Assembly (NCBI GenBank): GCA_028023455.1
Contig: JAQFVV010000013.1
Location: 8,402,411-8,466,410 of the forward strand
DNA from: Epiperipatus broadwayi
Taxonomy: Eukaryota > Onychophora > Udeonychophora > Euonychophora > Peripatidae
DNA: 64,000 nt
Direction of reading: 5' to 3'
In this document: positions 57,177-64,000 of the stretch, piece after piece
How positions within the stretch are numbered: position 1 is the first letter of the stretch
Layout of the letters: each line of letters begins with the position of its first letter
The notes under the pieces: model-generated
Told to the model about the DNA's origin: nothing
The model's input: only the letters and a program-made list of their open reading frames with translations
Databases searched by the model: none
Position numbers and translations under genes: made by a program

Positions 57177-58565
57177 TTACCCATAATCTGCTCTATCCCA
57201 TTTCCACAACATAATCTTTGTCAACTCTATAACCTTTATATCTAAATCCCCCTTATCTTTTCCCAAACCCAGCATAAAAACCAATAATTCACTTTCTGTA
57301 TAATCACTCTTTTCATATTTATTTTTCCACAACTTCATTATATGTACCCTTTCTGTTTTCAAACATTTACATTCAATTAACAAATGCCTAATATTTTCTA
57401 TTCCTTCCTTACATAATTTACAAAATAAATCACCCATATTTTTCCATTTACATGTATATTCTTTTGTAGCTAAAGATCCCGTTCGAGCCTTAAACAATAA
57501 ACTACTTTCCTTACTATTATCATATATTAACTCACACCTAATATTCTGTTTATTTCTATATATATTTAAACTCTTTTTACTCTCCATACTATTTCTCCAT
57601 CTCTCTAACTCCCTAGTCTTTATTAATAAATTTATTCTTTTATCCCATTCCTTACTACTATAACACTCAATAATCCTCTTAACACAATCATCCCATCTTT
57701 TGTACAAATATACTGATATAAATTCTTTATCCAAATCTTTTGCATACCGCATTACCTTTCTCACCCATCTTGTTACCTGCCCTTTACTCATAACCCAATT
57801 AAATACTATTTTAGCTATTCTTTTATTATCCATAAACTGCAATCTACCAAACATTTTCATTTTACTTTTTGCATCTCTCATATGAAAACTTGACCATCCC
57901 ATTTCTCCTTGAATTGCCTCCCTTGCTGTCCATACTTCTGCATCCAATGCATGTCTTCCTACTTCCCTTTGAGCTTTTTCTAAGTAATCTAATATCTTTT
58001 TACTAACATATAATGCATCATTACCATATGTTAACCCTGCTACTGCAACTCCTTTCCATATAATTCTAGCTACATCATATTTATTATATGAAAATACTGT
58101 TAATTTCTTTATCAATCCCTTTCTTTTCTTTGCTTCATTTATCAATTTTTTCTCCCATTCATCCAAATAATTTTTCTGATTACTTAAAATAATTCCCAAA
58201 TAACTATATCTATTCACCACACTTAACTTAATATCTCCCAATAAAAATTCTACATCTTCTCTTTCCTCAGTATTAACCCTCATTATATTTGATTTTTCTT
58301 CACTAAATTTAATCCCCATCTCTTTACCCACCCTTGCACATGTCCTCAACATAACTTCCATATCTTCTCTTTTTTCTGCACACAAAAATATATCATCTGC
58401 AAAAAAAAGACCTGACAAAATATATACTCCCTTACTACCTATTAACGGTATCTCTATCCCTCTTCCTAATCTTTCTATTGCTCTTTCCATTTCACTCAAA
58501 TACAACACAAACAAAATAGGTGACATAGGGCATCCTTGCCTTAGTCCCACACCATTTTTAACTTT
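57177..58565 (-). pseudogene. LINE reverse transcriptase, fingers/palm to C-terminus
   Basis: The reading contains NGVGLRQGCPMSPILFVLYL (RT motif 4 region), LFFADDIFLC (catalytic FADD box), IKFSEEKSNIM, and YSYLGIILS in the usual order. A C-terminal CKLCKEGIENIRHLLIEC follows, matching the CX2CX7HX4C-type segment found near the end of many LINE proteins. The catalytic aspartates are intact and this part is an open 457-codon frame. Clade not assigned. The RQGCP..P form excludes the GVPQGS-type CR1/Jockey group by appearance only. Confidence 0.85.
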
Positions 58566-58582
58566 AATTGATTCTATATTCT

Positions 58583-59165
58583 CTAATTGATATATATATA
58601 ATAATTATTTTCATATAATTTCTTAATAATATCTATTAAAGCTTCATCCATTCCCAAATTTGCTAAACTTATCCATAATCTATTTCTATTTACTCTATCA
58701 TATGCCTTCTCTATATCTATAAAACTCATATATAACTGTTTACCTGCATTCCTACTCATATCCATAAGTTGTGTAACTACAAATAAACTATCTCCTATAC
58801 GCCTATCTAATCTAAAACCTCCCCACTACATTATTCCCTTCCATCCATTTTACAACTTTACTAGCTACCATATATGAGAAAACTTTATATAAAACTGATG
58901 TTACCACTATCGATCTATAATTATTCAACTTTCTATGATCCTTACCCTTTCTTTTAAACAATACCCTTACTCTTGTATTACTCCAACTACTTGGGAAAAC
59001 TCTATTCTGTGCCATTTTATTAAAACAGGATAATAACATTACTTTTGCCCTATATCCTAAATTCATTACCATCTCTGCTGCCCATCCATCTAAACCTCTT
59101 GCCTTCCCACTTTTCAATTTCTTCTCTACCTCATTTAGTTCATTTTCTGAAAAACTAATATTCCC
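58583..59165 (-). pseudogene. LINE reverse transcriptase, N-terminal motifs
   Basis: The minus strand reads KSGKARGLDGWAAEMV, NNYRSIVVTSVLYKVF, then after a one-base frame change near 58825 GFRLDRRIGDSLFVVTQLMD, and MSFIDIEKAYDRVNR (first catalytic Asp). The frame is then lost at a TA repeat near 58590. These are RT motifs 0-3 in correct order and spacing. Confidence 0.8.
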
Positions 59166-59493
59166 TTGGGTGTGACAACAATCTCGGCCTAAGGGTGGCC
59201 TTTGAGCGTTCCATCATTAGATTTTCAATTGGATGGACGGTTGAAGAGTTAGAGTGTGGAGTGCATTGAAGCCTGTCCATTAAAGTAGGAGGATTTGCTA
59301 TCTTAATATATATCTGAGCACTTGTAGCATATATGTGTAGAGATGGTAATCTGGACCAACTGATGATTGCTGGTTTAGCATGAAATACGTATATTGGTGA
59401 TTATTTATCTTTTCGACATGTGTGTTCAGGTATATCAGTGTTATGAGATGGTGTGGAGAGTGGGTCATGTGAAAGTCTGTGCTCATACCCTGT
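59162..59493. mobile_element. SINE-like repeat inserted in the LINE
   Basis: The LINE reading is continuous on either side (FSENELNEVEKKLKS below, VMNVEKIRKYE above). The insert matches the 5.9-6.9 kb repeat family (TTAGATTTTCAATTGGATGG; CATTAAAGTAGGAGGATTTG; CACTTGTAGCATATATG). ATATTC occurs at both edges and may be a short target duplication. Confidence 0.75.
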
Positions 59494-60022
59494 CTATTAT
59501 ATTCTTTCATATTTTCTAATCTTTTCTACATTCATTACATAACTATTTAAGTTTCTCTCTAAATCTTCTCTAGAGCTACACTCTGTTCCTTCATCATCTA
59601 GTAATACTAACTCTCTCTCCCCCACATTTCTCCTTTTAATATAATTATTTTTTACTTCCATCTCTTCCACTTTTATTAATATCATCCAACAATTTACTAT
59701 TCAATTTCATTCTCTCTCTATAAATATCTATTTTAGCCAACTTCTTTCTTTTCTAAGTACTTTTCCCATTTAGCATTAATATCTCTTTCACTTTCCTTAT
59801 TCTTAATAGCACACTTATATTCTCTACATGCTTCTTTCCTTTCTTTTACACTTTTACTAATTCTCATTTTTTTATTTTATTCTTTGGAATATTCTCACCT
59901 AAAACTCTATTTGCCACTTTTTCTATTTCTTTACACCAGTCCTTATACTCATCCCCAACCCACTCTTCCATTATTTCTTCAACTTGTATTTTATACTCTT
60001 CCAACTTATTCTTATTCTGATT
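59494..60022 (-). pseudogene. LINE linker between endonuclease and RT
   Basis: Basic, coiled-coil-like residues are legible in shifting frames: VEEIMEEWVGDEYKDW, REYKCAIKNKESERD, and SREDLERNLNSYVMNVEK. Such Lys/Glu-rich W..E... text precedes RT in many LINEs. Several frameshifts are present. Confidence 0.55.
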
Positions 60023-63000
60023 TTCGGACTAGTGGCGCCCTCATGGTCAGTATATGCGAATCTAAGATCATTCTTCCATTACAATATATATATATCTTTG
60101 AGTATTAGTAAAAATAGTTATGATTATAGTGCTAAACACCAAAAATGCATTAAGCTAAATAAAATTGGTAGTGTTTTTTTATTTTATGCATTGGATACTT
60201 CATAAGGCATATATATATATATGTACCAGTCAAAACCGTCTGCTCACACAAAAAGATTCAAAAACCAAGCAAAAGTACCTCGAATCCGATCATGCTCGAG
60301 ATATACAGGTCTGGAGCAATCCTGAATTCTAACCTATTTGTCTATTCTTCGAATCTCTGACCCTACGAATAACAATCCCGATGATACAGCACAATTATTT
60401 TAATTCCAGGCCCGGAAACACAGCAGTAGAGCATAAGATCAGCTGATGATGATGATCGAGATAAGAGTAGCCCAAGAATTACAGTTATTACAATTATATT
60501 TATTAATGCTAAGCTATTAGCTAAAGAAAATAATTCTAAATATTAACTAGAAGAAAATAATAATTCAAAAACCAGGATTTACATGAAATATATATTTAAT
60601 AAAATATTAAGAACACGCATATATATGTTATAAAATGTTTCACACTTGGGGTGACATTGTTTATTTACAAAACTTGGGGTTTGTTTTTATAAAATCCCCT
60701 TTATTAATTATTTAATGAATATAAATTTTATGAAGTGTGTTATAACTTGTGCGGGGTTAATATGCCAATTTAAAGATGTTTACAGATATAATGCTGTGGA
60801 TTATAAAAGATCATGACAGGTTTAGATGATTAATGATATAAAGGATAGTTTGTGATTGAGTAGTAAATGATTTTGTAAACAGGCAAAAATGTGCAATTTT
60901 AATCATTTACCTACCTTATGAAAATGATTCTATATGTTTTTATTGGCATTGTTTGGAAAAAACGTCTTTGGAACTTATACATAAGGAACAAACAATACGC
61001 TACATTTACGAGAATAAATAAGTTATACAATCATTAATACAAATTGATTTATGTCTATGGGAATCGATAATGATTTTAAACGAAAGCAGTTTAACTCAAT
61101 GAACTGAATTTATTTTATGAAATGAGTCATAATTTTCAACACATCATTGCGACTTACTACGGTTAGACAGACTGATCAAATTAATAAGAGTAATGGTACT
61201 AGCATACAACAAAGAAATCCAGCCTTTATGGCAGTTTGGATATTTTATCATTTTAAAAAGAATATTTGAAACGAACTTAGGTTTGATATACCAGTGCGTT
61301 CTGGCAGAGCTACATCGATGGAGAGGATGGGCTTGAAGGCCCAGAGCTGGCTGTATGGTCATCTGCAGCACATGAAAATCTCATAAGCCTCACGTTCCAC
61401 AGGGAGTAGCATATACCCCTGATTACAAACGATTTTGAGAAAATAGGACAGAAGCTTCGGACTTCCGAAGTCCCCAATGACAAAACCATAAAGAAATGGA
61501 AAAGATAAAATATCATAATAAAAGAAAATGTATGCCAGCAACCTTCTTGGACATGAATATAATTTTTATAATATTTTAATATAATATTATTTTAAAGCTT
61601 GGAAATGTTCTAGCCTCGATGCAATGACCTGTTTTCAATTCTGAGTCATTTAACAAATTATAATGAATAATAACTCTTTTATTTATAACATTAAACTAGC
61701 AAAATTTATATTTAATTTTGATTCCCATATGCATTAATTGCTAGGATTAGCCCTCAAGGCAACAGCAAGAAGGGATGATCCTAATTATAAAGTTAGCGAT
61801 CTGTCAAAAATGAAATTTTCAAAGACAAATTCAAAGCAGTAAATTTAGCAGAATTCATCCACAGTAAAAGTTTTTAACTAACTTCAAGAATTTAAAATGA
61901 AACCAAACTAGCGAGCAATTTCTATTTAACATAAACAAAACTTAATTGATGTATTTTAAATGAAGCCCCTGCTTCTTTCCAAATTAAACAATTATTTTCC
62001 CGCTTTTTCAGACTCGTGAGTTTGGGTATTATTGGCATATTAAAGAAAATAAATTATATATATACATTAAACAAAATAAGTTAAATAAAAATATTTAATG
62101 GAACTGCACAAAGCTATATAACATAAATAAGCATGAAAGGGCATAGTTAGAATTACATTATATTAGTAAGGGATTACAGAGAGAGAGTTCAAGAGCAAAA
62201 TTAGCATGAACTTATAAATTAATATGCGAATTAAAATACAAAGGTTTAACTACATCTTATTAGAAATTACAAAAGGAATTTACATATTAAGGCAGCTGTA
62301 CATTAAGCAAGGTTACCTCAGGAAAACACAGTATAGCTGGCAGATGCAGTATAAGCAGTCAGTCGGAACAGCAATCAGGCAGTCACCTTGTATCCCGGTC
62401 AGATAGATGGAACATGGCAGCAGCAGGCAAACAGCCTCTGAGAAAGGAGAAAGGCACTGGATTTTCTCTACTCAAAGGTCATAGCGCCGAACTTGTGTTG
62501 GCTTCTTAAAATTTGAAGGTCTGGAAACACTTCTGAAAATTTACTTTACTGAAAGACGTTATGAAAGAATTTTCTAACTAAAAGTTTAATTACTAATTAA
62601 CTCTTCTTTTGTTCTATGGGCTCTTTTATACATTTATAATCCCCCAAGAATGCAATTTCAGTTGCTCACAGCTATCTCTGTAATCTCTTGATTAAAAAAA
62701 AAGTTTAATTAGTAAAATATTTAATTAGCAAAATTTTTAAAACAGATAAGGCTCGAAATACAGTACTATTTTAGATATTTGTAAAGATTTGCAAATGAAC
62801 CAACAAAAAGATTCCTAATATTTTTAATTAAATTTTATAATTTTAATTAGTGAAAACAATCTGACTACAGATAAAGATCATTTCAACTTATTAAGTGTTT
62901 CGAGCTTTCCCCATTTTTCTTTGTTTTTACATTCCAACACTTTAATTAAAATACATATATATAAAAAGATAGTTACAAGTACATAAAGAAAATGTCTAAT

Positions 63001-63240
63001 TTTCAGCAATAAATATTAATAAAGTTATTGCTTCATTCATATATATATATATGCAGCATACACACTACTGTTTTACTTTATTAAATATTTTTAATTTTAT
63101 TAATTTCTTGGATCATTATGCATAGTGTGTGGGAGAATGGCATATATCTATGGCAAGATCTGAATTGCGGGCCCCGCAGGAGGTTAGTATGGCTGGCGAA
63201 GCATGAAGCTCGGTTTGATTAGACATCGACTGCTTTAATA
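60023..63240. other. unrecognised stretch
   Basis: No gene was identified with confidence. A patch at about 61290-61500 and another at about 62320-62480 are richer in G and C than the surroundings. On the minus strand 61541-61359 reads FLYGFVIGDFGSPKLLSYF and GYMLLPVEREAYEIFMC, which looks protein-like but lacks a GT donor at its end and is unrecognised. It is possibly an exon or retroelement remnant. Confidence 0.4.
60160..60212 (+). repeat. short dispersed repeat, copy 1
   Basis: GGTAGTGTTTTTTTATTTTA, TGCATTGGATACTTCATAAG and GCATATATAT recur with few changes at about 63644-63693 (copy 2), in the same orientation. Confidence 0.7.
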
Positions 63241-63249
63241 TATATATAT

Positions 63250-63447
63250 AATCAAATTTATCCCAAATTCACAAATCAACCAGACTAGCCAAAAAAACTA
63301 AACTCTAAAACGCACAAACACTGGTTTCATTGCTACAAGCAGACAGTTGAGAAGTCTGCTTGTAGCAGTGAAACCATTAGTTGCATTTTTAGAGTTTAGT
63401 TTTTGGTTAGTCTGGTTTATTTTAGAATTTGGGGTAATTTTGATTAG
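63250..63447. repeat. long hairpin, arms about 95 bp, short loop
   Basis: The left arm (TAATCAAATTTATCCCAAAT ... TTGCTACAAGCAGAC) is mirrored after a loop of about 9 bases by GTCTGCTTGTAGCAGTGAAA ... TTGGGGTAATTTTGATTA. Inner parts match almost perfectly and outer parts have more mismatches. It is probably a foldback/MITE. Confidence 0.88.
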
Positions 63448-63449
63448 TG

Positions 63450-64000
63450 ACTTGTTTAGCTTTAGGCTTTTAATGCTTATGTTTATATGTATCATTAAAA
63501 ACCAGTCAACACCAGACAATCTCAGTATCAGTAACTATCAACAATTTCAAACTGTTGTCAAGGCAAACTTCTTTTAACAATAAAATATATAATAATCAAT
63601 AATCTCAACCTGTGGTTTGAATTTTGTTATCACTATAAATTGATAGTGTTTTTTACTTTATGCATTGGATGTTTCATAAAGCATATCTATGTATGTATGC
63701 AATTTTTTACTGCCTCTTGGGTTCTTATTAAGGTTGAAAATATGGTATTGACATATACATATATATATATTGTAACAATTTATTTTGTAAATAAATTTAT
63801 AAAATAAATGAAAATCCAAATGGAAAACATATTATAAATAAATAAATTTATTTATTTATTGTAACCAAAAAATCCATATGGAAACCTCTTTGTAACCATC
63901 TCTATATGGATAATAAGAATATGTACATAAAAAATAATGTTAAAATAAAAAATTATTTTAACTTGGCTAGCATGAATCGGTAAATCTAAGGAAGGTCACA
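63450..64000. other. AT-rich end of window
   Basis: Contains AAAAACCAGTCAACACC and CTGTTGTCAAGGCAAAC (about 63498-63570), related to the hairpin family at 5224-5343, and copy 2 of the short repeat at about 63644. The remainder is AT microsatellite with (AAAT)n near 63790-63860. Confidence 0.5.

Larger units (their letters stand above)
57065..60022 (-). mobile_element. non-LTR retrotransposon (LINE), 5'-truncated and frameshifted
   Basis: On the minus strand an ORF2-like reading runs from about 60020 to 57177. It holds a basic linker, RT motifs in order, and a C-terminal Cys/His segment. No AP endonuclease was found, so it is 5'-truncated. It is broken by a repeat insertion (about 59162-59493), a frameshift near 58825, and a (TA)n frameshift near 58590. 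A TGATGTGATGTGATGTA repeat at about 57065-57080 may be the 3' tail. Confidence 0.85.

Noticed and set aside
43539-64000. Further MAO exons downstream
   Set aside because: I searched for a D.CG, DDT, or GT.TA..WSGY.EGA-type coding block in the correct phase and found none. The remaining exons probably lie beyond the window.
1-64000. CRISPR arrays, bacterial promoters, operons, terminators
   Set aside because: The window is eukaryotic. Tandem repeats seen are satellites or minisatellites without spacer structure.

Overview
This is AT-rich animal nuclear DNA: split coding exons with GT-AG junctions, introns up to at least 20 kb, tRNA-like short interspersed repeats, several classes of retroelement, and hammerhead-ribozyme repeats. 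I see no bacterial operons, rRNA or canonical tRNA genes. The repeat mix (Penelope-like elements, Gypsy LTR elements, LINEs, foldback retrozyme-like units) would fit a mollusc, possibly a cephalopod, but that is inference. No diagnostic gene fixes the taxon.

The one clear host gene is a flavin-containing monoamine oxidase (MAO) on the + strand. Five exons are legible: 8009-8100, 10711-10852, 24346-24406, 40536-40624 and 43379-43538. Their phases chain perfectly and encode the middle of the protein. The 5' exons and the catalytic C-terminal exons were not found, so the gene runs through most or all of the window and probably beyond both ends. Nearly everything else is in, or may be in, its introns.

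Layout: 1-1300 is a higher-order satellite. 1300-8000 is old repeats and unrecognised AT-rich DNA. 8.1-10.7 kb is an intron with tandem SINE-like units. 11-24 kb is a large intron holding a Penelope-like element on the minus strand with an inverted duplication and a nested hAT transposon (8-bp target duplication), a TIR transposon full of minisatellites, a foldback element, and a non-coding LTR element with about 1.93-kb LTRs. 24-40 kb is an intron with a decayed LINE (minus), a deleted Gypsy element with a foldback insert in its gag, and several near-perfect hairpins. 40-43.5 kb has exons D and E and two more foldback inserts. 46.5-54 kb is an LTR element with long LTRs whose only ORF joins a gag start to an integrase tail. 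57-60 kb is a broken LINE (minus) with a SINE-like insert. 60-64 kb is mostly unrecognised.

The most interesting system is a family of short foldback elements, five of which (17.9, 32.5, 38.1, 40.8 and 42.1 kb) have 11-13-bp target-site duplications. Members share a 5' end beginning AAACCACTAAACATCACATG and a 3' end near ATGGAGAGTTTTGC. The fullest copy carries two oppositely oriented hammerhead-type ribozyme motifs, one on each strand, in its inverted arms. The family resembles animal retrozymes or non-autonomous Penelope-like elements. The palindromic arrangement is the unusual part. All three LTR elements in the window are internally deleted and presumably mobilised, if at all, in trans.
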